DNA of 54,283 bases, from NCBI GenBank assembly GCA_013388435.1, contig JACAFE010000050.1, positions 1-54,283 on the forward strand, written 5' to 3'. Position numbers and translations under genes: made by a program. Numbering within the stretch: position 1 is the first letter of the stretch; the number at the start of each line of letters is the position of its first letter. The stretch comes from Nitrospirota bacterium. GTDB taxonomy: Bacteria; Nitrospirota; Thermodesulfovibrionia; Thermodesulfovibrionales; SM23-35. Positions 46,723 to 54,283 of the stretch are shown here, piece by piece. The notes below the pieces were generated by a model, which was not told the DNA's origin, searched no databases, and saw only the letters and a program-made list of their open reading frames with translations.

Positions 46723-46752
46723 AAAAAGGGGATAAAATTAATATATCCCCTT
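46723..46752 (-). terminator. Rho-independent terminator of rpsO-pnp
   Basis: Read on the minus strand, AAGGGGATA (46744-46752) pairs perfectly with TATCCCCTT (46726-46734) across a 9-base loop and is followed by a run of T. It lies about 20 bases after the pnp stop. Confidence 0.8.
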
Positions 46753-46774
46753 CACTGTTTTATCCTGAAAAAAT

Positions 46775-48859
46775 CTATCTTTTCTGTTCACGCATAGCAT
46801 CTTTTCTTGAAAGACGAATTCTCCCCATTTTATCTATTTCAATGACTTTTACAAGTATTTCGTCACCTTCGTGTATCTCATCAGTAACTTTAGCGATTCT
46901 TTTATCAGAAATTTGCGAGATGTGAAGAAGCCCTTCAGTTCCGGGTAGTATTTCAACAAAAGCTCCAAAATCAACTATTCTTTTTACTTTACCCATATAT
47001 AACTTGCCGAGTTCAGCTTCAGCAGTTATACTATTAATCATTTCTATCGCTTTCTGGGCAGATTCTCCATCAGGCGAGGCTATATTAATAAGGCCACTAT
47101 CTTCTATATCTATCTTAACTCCTGTCTGCTCGACTATTCCACGTATTACTTTACCTCCCGAACCAATTACATCTCTTATTTTATCCTGCTTTATTTGCAT
47201 TGTATAAATACGTGGTGCATATGGAGCAAGGCTCTCCCTCGGCCTGCTTATAGTTTCATTCATCTTAGAAAGAATATAAATTCTTCCTTTTCGAGCCTGC
47301 TCAAGAGCTTCTTTCATTATTTCACGGGATATGCCACTTATTTTTGTATCAAGCTGGAATGCTGTTATACCCTTATCTGTGCCTGTGACTTTAAAGTCCA
47401 TATCACCAAGATGATCTTCAAGACCGAGTATATCAGTAAGAATAACTACTCTATCCTGTTCTTTAATAAGTCCCATTGCTATGCCTGCAACATGAGATTT
47501 TATAGGCACACCTGCATCCATTAATGCAAGTGAGCCTCCACAAACAGTAGCCATAGAAGATGAACCATTAGACTCAAGTATGTCAGATACTATACGGATG
47601 GTGTAAGGGAATTGGGATTTGGGGGGGATTACTGCTTTGATAGCTCTTTCTGCAAGATTTCCATGTCCTATTTCCCTTCTCCCTGGTGATTTTAAAGGTT
47701 TTACTTCGCCGACACTAAAAGGAGGAAAATTATAGTGAAGCATGAAAGTCTTATATGTTTCACCATCGAGTGAATCTACTTTCTGCTCGTCTTCAGAAGT
47801 TCCAAGTGTTACGACTGCAAGACACTGTGTTTCACCTCTTATAAAAAGAGCTGAACCATGTGTTCTTGGCAATATGCCAATTTCTGAACTTATATTCCTT
47901 ATTTCGTCAGTTTTCCTTCCATCAGCCCTTCTATTCTCATTGAGAATCATACCCCTGACAAGATTTTTTTCGAGATCATTAAATATTGAAGCAATTTCAA
48001 AGGTTCTATCTTCTTCACCTATATTAAGATTCTCGATAATTTCCTTTAGTATTTGATCGAGTGCAGCCTGTCTCCTTAGCTTATCAGGTATAGTAATTGC
48101 ATTTTTTATCCTATCGAGAGCGAGTTCTGTCACAGATTGTTTAAGTTCTTCATCAATAACCGGAGACTCAAAAGTTCTTTTTTCTTTTCCGGCAGCAGAA
48201 CGTAATTCATTCTGGATAGAACACAATATTTTTATTTCCTGATGAGCAATATCAAGAGCCTCGAGTAAATCTTCTTCGAGTATTTCCTGAGCTTCTCCTT
48301 CAACCATAATAACAGCATCTTCTGTTCCAGCAACAACAAGATTAAGATCGCATTCTTCTATTTCCCTTGCATCAGGATTTATTACAAAAGACCCTGCTAT
48401 TCTTGCAATTCGTACTGCAGCCACAGGACCACTAAAAGGAATATCAGAAATAACAAGCGCTGCCGACATACTTATAATTCCAAGAATATCAGCAATATTT
48501 TCATCTCCATAGGAGAGAACGTTAACAATTCCCTGTGTTTCGAAATAAAAACCTTTTGGAAACAGAGGTCTTATAGGTCTATCAATTAATCTTGAAGTAA
48601 GAATTTCTTTTTCCGAAGGTCTGCCTTCACGCTTGAAAAATCCTCCGGGTATTTTACCTGCAGAATATGCTTTTTCCTGATAATCTACAGTAAGGGGGAA
48701 AAAATCCAGACCTTCTTTGGGATTTTTATCAGCAACAGCAGTGGCAAGAACCACCGTATCTCCATATTGTGCAACAACTGCTCCGTCAGCCTGTTTAGCA
48801 ATTTTGCCAGTTTCTAAGATTAATTTCCTGCCGCGAACTTCAATTTCAACTCTTTTCAT
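46775..48859 (-). CDS. pnp: Polyribonucleotide nucleotidyltransferase (PNPase)
   Basis: This 694-residue exoribonuclease degrades RNA phosphorolytically as a trimer. It has two RNase PH domains (first with GKIPGGFFKREGRPSEKEIL, second with FMLHYNFPPFSVGEVKPLKS and the catalytic DILGLEDHLGDMDFKVTGTD). A KH domain (VIGSGGKVIRGIVEQTGVKI) and an S1 domain (GKVKRIVDFGAFVEILPGTE) follow. Length is standard. The ATG overlaps the rpsO stop (TAATG), giving the classic rpsO-pnp pair. Confidence 0.97.
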   Translation of the reverse strand: MKRVEIEVRGRKLILETGKIAKQADGAVVAQYGDTVVLATAVADKNPKEGLDFFPLTVDYQEKAYSAGKIPGGFFKREGRPSEKEILTSRLIDRPIRPLFPKGFYFETQGIVNVLSYGDENIADILGIISMSAALVISDIPFSGPVAAVRIARIAGSFVINPDAREIEECDLNLVVAGTEDAVIMVEGEAQEILEEDLLEALDIAHQEIKILCSIQNELRSAAGKEKRTFESPVIDEELKQSVTELALDRIKNAITIPDKLRRQAALDQILKEIIENLNIGEEDRTFEIASIFNDLEKNLVRGMILNENRRADGRKTDEIRNISSEIGILPRTHGSALFIRGETQCLAVVTLGTSEDEQKVDSLDGETYKTFMLHYNFPPFSVGEVKPLKSPGRREIGHGNLAERAIKAVIPPKSQFPYTIRIVSDILESNGSSSMATVCGGSLALMDAGVPIKSHVAGIAMGLIKEQDRVVILTDILGLEDHLGDMDFKVTGTDKGITAFQLDTKISGISREIMKEALEQARKGRIYILSKMNETISRPRESLAPYAPRIYTMQIKQDKIRDVIGSGGKVIRGIVEQTGVKIDIEDSGLINIASPDGESAQKAIEMINSITAEAELGKLYMGKVKRIVDFGAFVEILPGTEGLLHISQISDKRIAKVTDEIHEGDEILVKVIEIDKMGRIRLSRKDAMREQKR

Positions 48860-49128
48860 TATTTCCTGATTTCCAGACGTTCAATTACCTTTTCATATCT
48901 TTGTTTATCAGATTGTTTAAGGTAATCAAGCAATTTCCTCCGCTGGCTGACGAGCTTAAGAAGTCCTCTTCTGGAGTGATGATCTTTTTTATGTGTTTTA
49001 AAATGCTCAGTAAGATAATTTATCCTTGAGCTTAGCAGTGCTATCTGAACTTCGGGCGAGCCGGTATCATGGTCATGAATCTTGTATTCATTTATGATAG
49101 ACTGCTTTTGTGTTTTGTCAATAGCCAT
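48859..49128 (-). CDS. rpsO: 30S ribosomal protein S15
   Basis: This 89-residue ribosomal protein has the S15 signature [20 protein letters not shown] and [20 protein letters not shown]. It binds 16S rRNA at the central domain. It heads the rpsO-pnp unit. The ribosome binding site is AAAGGTGG before the ATG. Confidence 0.97.
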   Translation of the reverse strand: MAIDKTQKQSIINEYKIHDHDTGSPEVQIALLSSRINYLTEHFKTHKKDHHSRRGLLKLVSQRRKLLDYLKQSDKQRYEKVIERLEIRK

Positions 49129-49207
49129 CTATTCACCACCTTTCGATAATTTTGTAATATTTAAAATACCATATAATCGTTATATCTGTAAAGTTTAACA
49201 ATATTTT

Positions 49208-49254
49208 ACAAACAAAAGAGGGACAGACTGAACGCCTGCCCCTCTTTTGTTTGT
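49208..49254 (-). terminator. Strong hairpin after ppdK
   Basis: Perfect 15-base arms ACAAACAAAAGAGGG (49208-49222) and CCCTCTTTTGTTTGT (49240-49254) enclose a 17-base loop. It starts 7 bases after the ppdK stop. The T-rich arm supports intrinsic termination and it may work in both directions. It also insulates rpsO. Confidence 0.75.
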
Positions 49255-49260
49255 TGATAT

Positions 49261-51930
49261 TTATACAGTTGATTTGCTTAAATCTTTCTTCATTTTTTCT
49301 TTCAAAGCAGCCTGAGCTGCTGCAAGACGTGCTATAGGAACCCTAAATGGAGAGCAGCTAACATAATCAAGTCCAGCTTTGTGACAGAATTCCACAGATT
49401 TTGGATCTCCGCCATGTTCTCCGCATATTCCCAATTTAAGTTTTTTCTTAACACTTCTTCCTTTATCTATACCTATTTTCATAAGCAATCCTGTTCCGGA
49501 TTGATCAAGAGTTATAAATGGGTCATTTTCAAGTATGCCTTTTTCAATATAATAAGGTAAAAATCTTCCGGCGTCATCTCTTGAAAGACCGAATGTTGTT
49601 TGAGTAAGATCATTTGTACCAAATGAGAAGAAATCAGCTTCCTGAGCAATCTCATCAGCTGTTATAGCAGCTCTCGGAAGTTCTATCATAGTGCCAACTG
49701 TATAGGTTACTTTTGTGCCATACTCTTTTTGAACCTCTTCAGCTGTTCTTATTGTAAGCTCCCTCATCATTTTCAGTTCCTTAACATGAGCTATTAGAGG
49801 TATCATTATCTCGGGAATCACTTTAATTTTATTTTTTGCAAGCTCACAGGCAGCCTCCATAATAGCTCTAACCTGCATTTCGTATATCTCAGGATATGTT
49901 ATTCCAAGCCTGCATCCTCTGTGTCCAAGCATGGGATTGAACTCCTGTAATGCTTTATTTCTCGTTCTCAGTTTTTCAAAAGGTACTTCCATAGAAGAAG
50001 CTAATGCTTTTAGTTCTTCGTCAGTATGTGGGAGAAATTCATGTAAAGGCGGGTCAAGAAGCCTTATTGTTACAGGGAGTCCTTTCATTACTTTAAATAT
50101 TTCAATGAAATCACTTTTCTGGAATGGAAGTATCTTGGCCAGAGCTTTTTTCCTTCCTTCAGTATCATCAGCAAGAATCATTTCTCTTACAGCACTTATT
50201 CTTTCCGGGGCAAAAAACATATGTTCTGTTCTGCATAAACCAATGCCTTCTGCGCCGAATTTTCTTGCAACTTCCGAGTCATGCGGGGTATCAGCATTTG
50301 TTCTGACTCCAAGTTTTCTGAATTCATCCACCCATTTCATAAATATGCCAAATTCACCGGTTAGTTCGGGAGTAACAAGTGGAACTTCTCCAAGAATAAC
50401 ATCTCCTGTTGTGCCGTTCAGTGTAATATAATCTCCTTCTCTTACAATAGTTTCATTAACAGTAAAATATTTCTGAACTTCATTAATATTAATAGCACCA
50501 CAACCTGCTACACAGCATTTACCCATTCCTCTTGCAACAACTGCTGCATGCGATGTCATTCCCCCTCTGGCTGTAAGAATTCCCTGCGCAGCATTCATGC
50601 CTCCTATATCTTCAGGAGATGTTTCTGCTCTTACAAGAATTACCTTTTCCCCTATTTCAGCAGCTTTTTCTGCATCTTCAGCAGTAAATACAACCTTACC
50701 TACGGCAGCGCCAGGAGAAGCGGGGAGACCTTTAGCTAACACTTTAACTTCTGCCTTTGGGTCTATCATTGGATGGAGCAATTGATCAAGCTGTTCAGGG
50801 TCTATCCTTAAAACAGCGGTTTTTTTGTCAATTAATTTTTCTTTAACCATATCTATTGCAATCTTCAAAGCAGCAGCAGCAGTCCTTTTACCAACTCTTG
50901 TCTGGAGCATGTAGAGCTTGCCTTCCTGAACAGTAAACTCTATGTCAAGCATATCACGGTAATGTTTTTCGAGTTTTTTATAGATAGCATTTAGTTCTTT
51001 ATATGCTTCAGGAAGTCTTTTCTTTAATTCCTCAATTTTAAGAGGTGTTCTAATACCTGCAACAACATCTTCTCCCTGAGCATTTATAAGACATTCAGCA
51101 AAAAACTGATTTTTACCTGTTGATGGATCCCTTGTAAAACCAACCCCTGTGCCTGAGTTTTCACCTAAATTTCCAAAAACCATTGATTGAATGTTACAGG
51201 CAGTACCGAGATTATCCGGTATATCATTAAGCTTTCTATATTTAATTGCTCTTTCGCCAAACCATGAACCAAAAACAGCATTTATAGCCTTTTTTAACTG
51301 TTCAAGCGGGTCTGTCGGGAAATCTTCACCAGTTGATTTCTTATATATAACCTTGAATTCTTCTGCGAGTTGTTTCAGATCTTCTGCATCAAGTTCAGTA
51401 TCAAGCTTTACACCTTTTCTCTCTTTCATCATTTCAAGAGCACTCTCAAATTTTTGTCTGTCAATTCCCATAACAATGCTCCCAAACATTGTTATTAATC
51501 TTCTGTATGCATCATACACAAACCTTTCATTACCGGTCTTTTTTATAAGTGCATTCATTGTTGTTTCATTAAGTCCAAGATTCAGGACTGTATCCATCAT
51601 TCCAGGCATAGAAAATTTTGCTCCTGAACGGACAGAAACCAGTAAAGGATTAACAGGATCTCCAAATTTCATCCCCATTGCTTTTTCAACCTTTTTTAAA
51701 TTTTCAAGAACCTGTTCCCACATCCCGGGAGGGTATTTTTTTCCAGCCTTAAAATACTCATTACATGCCTCGGTTGTTATAGTAAAACCTGCAGGCACAG
51801 GGATTTTTAAATTTGTCATTTCCGCGAGACCCGCACCTTTACCACCAAGCAAATCCTTCATCTTTCCATTTCCGTCAGCTTTTCCAGCGCCAAAGAAATA
51901 AACATATTTTTTGTTTACCTTTTTTGCCAT
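49261..51930 (-). CDS. ppdK: Pyruvate, phosphate dikinase
   Basis: This enzyme of 889 residues interconverts pyruvate + ATP + phosphate with PEP + AMP + diphosphate. It has the N-terminal nucleotide domain (LLGGKGAGLAEMTNLKIPVP), the phospho-histidine domain GGMTSHAAVVARGMGK and the C-terminal TIM barrel (GLCRTEHMFF; EFNPMLGHRGCRLGITYPEI; FSFGTNDLTQTTFGLSRDDA; CGEHGGDPKS). I start it at ATG 51930, which has GGGAGG upstream. The longer frame adds 14 residues without support. In anaerobes it supports gluconeogenesis from C2/C3 and pairs functionally with the biotin-dependent carboxylase at 23.9 kb. Confidence 0.96.
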   Translation of the reverse strand: MAKKVNKKYVYFFGAGKADGNGKMKDLLGGKGAGLAEMTNLKIPVPAGFTITTEACNEYFKAGKKYPPGMWEQVLENLKKVEKAMGMKFGDPVNPLLVSVRSGAKFSMPGMMDTVLNLGLNETTMNALIKKTGNERFVYDAYRRLITMFGSIVMGIDRQKFESALEMMKERKGVKLDTELDAEDLKQLAEEFKVIYKKSTGEDFPTDPLEQLKKAINAVFGSWFGERAIKYRKLNDIPDNLGTACNIQSMVFGNLGENSGTGVGFTRDPSTGKNQFFAECLINAQGEDVVAGIRTPLKIEELKKRLPEAYKELNAIYKKLEKHYRDMLDIEFTVQEGKLYMLQTRVGKRTAAAALKIAIDMVKEKLIDKKTAVLRIDPEQLDQLLHPMIDPKAEVKVLAKGLPASPGAAVGKVVFTAEDAEKAAEIGEKVILVRAETSPEDIGGMNAAQGILTARGGMTSHAAVVARGMGKCCVAGCGAININEVQKYFTVNETIVREGDYITLNGTTGDVILGEVPLVTPELTGEFGIFMKWVDEFRKLGVRTNADTPHDSEVARKFGAEGIGLCRTEHMFFAPERISAVREMILADDTEGRKKALAKILPFQKSDFIEIFKVMKGLPVTIRLLDPPLHEFLPHTDEELKALASSMEVPFEKLRTRNKALQEFNPMLGHRGCRLGITYPEIYEMQVRAIMEAACELAKNKIKVIPEIMIPLIAHVKELKMMRELTIRTAEEVQKEYGTKVTYTVGTMIELPRAAITADEIAQEADFFSFGTNDLTQTTFGLSRDDAGRFLPYYIEKGILENDPFITLDQSGTGLLMKIGIDKGRSVKKKLKLGICGEHGGDPKSVEFCHKAGLDYVSCSPFRVPIARLAAAQAALKEKMKKDLSKSTV

Positions 51931-52172
51931 AAAATAACCTCCCAATATTTGAATGATAATAGAATACACCACAATAAAAAGAATTTCAATTCAATATCTT
52001 AAAAATAAAATATACATATAAAAACACGTTTTTAAAACCATTTGGTTTAACTAAATCCATTATTGTTATCTGCATCTTTCGGGTTAATAATAATCCTTGA
52101 CTTTATATTTGTATTGAAAGACAATATAATTATAGAAAATAGTATAAAAATTATTTAAGGAGGAATATATTT

Positions 52173-52739
52173 ATGAATAAAACCTTATACTTTTTAATAT
52201 CCATATTTGTATTGATTTTCGTTTCTTATTCTTTTGCTATACAAAAAACCCCTGCCGAAGGAGAGCAGTTTCCTGATATTTCAATTAAACCACCTGAAAA
52301 TAAAGATGATATAGACTATCTCGGCATAAAAGAAAAAAAATCTTTCAAGTTAGGACAGATAAAAGCTGATATTGTAATCGTAGAAATCTTCAGCATGTAT
52401 TGTCCATACTGCCAGAAAGAAGCTCCGGCAGTAAATGAACTATTTAATAAAATACAGGAAATCAATAATTATAAAAATCATATCAAAATTTTAGGAATCG
52501 GTGCAGGCAATACCCAATTTGAAGTAAATCTATTTAAGAGTCAATATGATATAAAATTTCCTCTTGTCATAGATGATGACTTTAAAATACACAAAGCAAT
52601 CGGTGAAGTTAGAACACCTTACTTTTTTGTCGTAAAAATAAATTCTGATGGTTCTACAAAAATACTTTACTCAAAAGTGGGTAGCATTCAAGAACCATCA
52701 GACTTTTTGAATATGATTGTAAATAAAGCCGGACTTTAA
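52173..52739 (+). CDS. Secreted TlpA/thioredoxin-like protein (CPYC)
   Basis: This 188-residue protein has a signal peptide (about 1-22, ending YSFA) and a thioredoxin-fold domain with the redox pair Cys77-Pro-Tyr-Cys80 in FSMYCPYCQKEAP. The cis-proline segment is EVRTPYFFVV. It has GGAGG before the ATG and is first of three thiol-redox genes. It is a clear paralog of the third gene (shared YLGI...K, GxGNT-x-EV and KIHKAIGEVR/IFHKATGSPR segments). It likely handles disulfides or electron supply in the periplasm. Confidence 0.85.
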   Translation: MNKTLYFLISIFVLIFVSYSFAIQKTPAEGEQFPDISIKPPENKDDIDYLGIKEKKSFKLGQIKADIVIVEIFSMYCPYCQKEAPAVNELFNKIQEINNYKNHIKILGIGAGNTQFEVNLFKSQYDIKFPLVIDDDFKIHKAIGEVRTPYFFVVKINSDGSTKILYSKVGSIQEPSDFLNMIVNKAGL

Positions 52740-52754
52740 TCAGGAGGTTAGTTT

Positions 52755-53363
52755 ATGAAAAACAGAGCATCTTTTATTATTTATTTTCTTATCATATTAT
52801 TATTTCTTTCATTCACTGTTTTAGGCGCTCTTGCCGCTTCAGAACAATTTAAAGGGAAAATTTTCAATCCAGGCGTTTTAAAACCGATTTTAACAAAAAC
52901 ACATTTAAAAAAGGGCATGAAAGCACCTGATTTCAGTCTTCCATCTATTTCGGGAGAAAAAGTTTCCCTGAGCCAGTTTCGTGGAAAGAAAAATGTTGTC
53001 ATCTCTTTTGTCCCTGCAGCATGGACACCTGTTTGTTCAGACCAATGGCCTGGATATAATATTGCAAAAAGTTTATTTGAAAAAAATAATGCGATATTAC
53101 TCGGTATAACTGTAGATAATATACCAACTCTATATGCCTGGACAAAAGAAATGGGAGACTTATGGTTTCCTGTACTTTCTGACTTTTATCCACATGGTGC
53201 TGTAGCAAAAAAATATGGGATTCTGCGTACAGACGGTGTTTCGGAAAGAGCATTATTTGTTATAGACAAAAAGGGAATTATACGATATATAGATGTTCAT
53301 GATATTAATTCAAGACCTAATCTTGAGATGCTTATAAAAGAACTGGAAAAACTTGAGAAATAA
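52755..53363 (+). CDS. Secreted one-cysteine AhpC/TSA-type peroxiredoxin
   Basis: This 202-residue protein has an N-terminal membrane/signal segment (about 7-28, ending ALAAS) and a peroxiredoxin domain (GMKAPDFSLPSISGEKVSLS). The peroxidatic Cys94 is in AWTPVCSDQWPG. That is the only cysteine in the whole protein, so it has no resolving cysteine and must be reduced by another protein. The CxxC proteins on each side are obvious candidates. AGGAGG precedes the ATG. It would detoxify peroxide outside the cytoplasm. Confidence 0.87.
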   Translation: MKNRASFIIYFLIILLFLSFTVLGALAASEQFKGKIFNPGVLKPILTKTHLKKGMKAPDFSLPSISGEKVSLSQFRGKKNVVISFVPAAWTPVCSDQWPGYNIAKSLFEKNNAILLGITVDNIPTLYAWTKEMGDLWFPVLSDFYPHGAVAKKYGILRTDGVSERALFVIDKKGIIRYIDVHDINSRPNLEMLIKELEKLEK

Positions 53364-53372
53364 GATCAATAA

Positions 53373-53963
53373 ATGTTTAATAAAAATTTATTTTTAAGAA
53401 AATATATTTTTTCCTACGCCTTTGTTTTTATTCTAATTCTTTCGATTACTATACAGGAAGTCTCGGCTAATTCAGCCCATATAAAAAAGAATCAGTTTCT
53501 GCCTGTGCTTTCTTTTATTGATATTCTGCCATCTGAACATACTCAATACCTCGGGATAGATAAAAAAAATAAATTTTCTTTTAAAGATTTTCATGGTTCT
53601 ATTTTTATTATTGAACTATTCAGCACATATTGCATGAGTTGTCCAAAAAACTATCCAATTTTAAATTCCATTTATAATTACATTGAAAGCAATAAAAAGC
53701 TAAAAGATAATGTTAAAGTTTTTGGTATAGCTGTTGGAAACACTAAAGATGAAGTAGATGAGCATATTAAGAAATACAAACTTATATTTCCTATATTAAC
53801 TGACTACCAATTCATATTTCATAAAGCAACAGGAAGCCCTCGTGTGCCTTTTACGATAATTTGCAAAAAAATAACTAAGAATAAATTTAAAATTCTTTAT
53901 ATCCATGAGGGAATAATAGAATCAGAAGACATTATTCTAAAAAACATCCCTCACAGATTTTAA
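53373..53963 (+). CDS. Secreted TlpA/thioredoxin-like protein (CMSC)
   Basis: This 196-residue paralog of the gene at 52173 has a signal segment (about 10-32) and a thioredoxin fold with Cys87-Met-Ser-Cys90 in FSTYCMSCPKNYP. The cis-proline is in GSPRVPFTIICKK. Unlike its paralog it has an additional Cys near the cis-proline. It starts 9 bases after the peroxiredoxin stop, in the same transcript. The CMSC dipeptide differs from the usual CPxC, so its redox potential probably differs from the first copy. Confidence 0.83.
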   Translation: MFNKNLFLRKYIFSYAFVFILILSITIQEVSANSAHIKKNQFLPVLSFIDILPSEHTQYLGIDKKNKFSFKDFHGSIFIIELFSTYCMSCPKNYPILNSIYNYIESNKKLKDNVKVFGIAVGNTKDEVDEHIKKYKLIFPILTDYQFIFHKATGSPRVPFTIICKKITKNKFKILYIHEGIIESEDIILKNIPHRF

Positions 53964-53973
53964 AAACAATTCA

Positions 53974-54143
53974 ATTGAAATAATGCAGATATTGCAAAAT
54001 TGAAAAAAGTCTGAAGCATAAGGTTTGCTTTTTATTGAAAAATCAACCCGTGATTTTGTTTCATAAATTGATTTATTGCCATTTCATTATGTTATTAGTT
54101 GTTCGCCACGTATTATAAGCTATTCGCTCTATGCTATTTGATA
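53974..54143 (+). repeat. Dispersed intergenic repeat, copy C
   Basis: This non-coding stretch after the thiol-redox genes contains AAATTGAAAAAAG, then TTTTGTTTCATAAATTGATT and GTTATTAGTTGTTCGCCA, then AGCTATTCGCTCTATGC. It aligns block by block with copy B (14889-15024) and, reversed, with copy A (8208-8390). It runs directly into the ACGC minisatellite at 54142-54283. Confidence 0.75.
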
Positions 54144-54283
54144 AACGCAATAACGCAATGAACGCAATAAACGCTATAAACGCTATAACGCAATGAACGC
54201 AATAAACGCAATAAACGCTATAACGCAATGAACGCAATGAACGCTATAACGCAATAACGCAATGAACGCAATAAACGCTATAA
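54142..54283 (+). repeat. ACGC minisatellite reaching the window edge
   Basis: Sixteen ACGC cores occur in about 140 bases, always 8 or 10 bases apart, as mixtures of AACGCAAT, AACGCTAT, AACGCAATGA, AACGCAATAA and AACGCTATAA. There are no unique spacers and no coding frame. The array may continue beyond the window. Confidence 0.9.

Noticed and set aside
51191-51901. Plus-strand frame opposite ppdK
   Set aside because: Shadow of the ppdK coding sequence without its own signals.
54142-54283. CRISPR-like array
   Set aside because: Units are 8-10 bases with no unique spacers and no cas genes; it is a minisatellite.

Overview
The window is a low-GC chromosomal segment from a Gram-negative bacterium. 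LptF/LptG, an AsmA-like protein, secreted periplasmic proteins and periplasmic two-component sensors show an outer membrane. Anaerobe-type metabolism (pyruvate phosphate dikinase, a split biotin carboxylase/carboxyltransferase pair), GH57, AMMECR1, a DUF4388-DnaJ-TPR protein and the gene orders suggest a deep-branching lineage such as Nitrospirota (Thermodesulfovibrio-like). That placement is inference, because no 16S or marker search was possible.

Layout. 1-1.2 kb is mobile-element and restriction-modification debris around a KOW-domain gene. 1.2-2.9 kb holds an orphan pair of peptide/nickel-type ABC permeases. 3.1-6.0 kb is an envelope-stress-like set (response regulator, kinase, Spy-like and another small secreted protein). 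6.2-9.5 kb carries ftsH and corA with a dispersed repeat between them. 9.7-13.5 kb is lptF-lptG-GH57, convergent with a LysR gene that lies just downstream of rnpB. 15.1-20.8 kb is the macromolecular-synthesis cluster rpsU-yqeY-NIF3-dnaG-rpoD, followed by a tRNA and a coiled-coil zinc-ribbon gene. 21.0 kb has a degenerate sigma-54-type activator, then leuC-ridA in the opposite direction. 23.9-34.0 kb is a long plus-strand run: biotin carboxylase/carboxyltransferase, MgtE-type sensor plus Nramp-like carrier, mtnA, polyprenyl synthase, AMMECR1 and the DUF4388-DnaJ-TPR gene. 34.0-41.2 kb has moaC, tRNA-Leu, AsmA-like, rarA, mutS2, a NifU-like gene, an alcohol dehydrogenase and yacG. 41.3-45.1 kb has tusA and a substrate-binding-protein/histidine-kinase/response-regulator trio. 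45.1-51.9 kb (minus) has FmdB-like and M16 peptidase genes, pnp, rpsO and ppdK. 52.2-54.0 kb is a secreted thioredoxin/peroxiredoxin triad, and the window ends inside a minisatellite.

Most of this is housekeeping. The less ordinary parts are a diverged intergenic repeat family (three copies, two carrying an 8/10-base minisatellite built on ACGC), an Nramp-type carrier lacking canonical metal-site residues beside a detached MgtE Mg2+-sensor protein, an activator that has lost its ATPase residues and sigma-54 loop, an atypical biotin-dependent carboxyltransferase, a 29-base motif shared by two promoter regions, and a one-cysteine peroxiredoxin between two paralogous thioredoxin-like proteins. 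I did not find a defence island or a complete mobile element.
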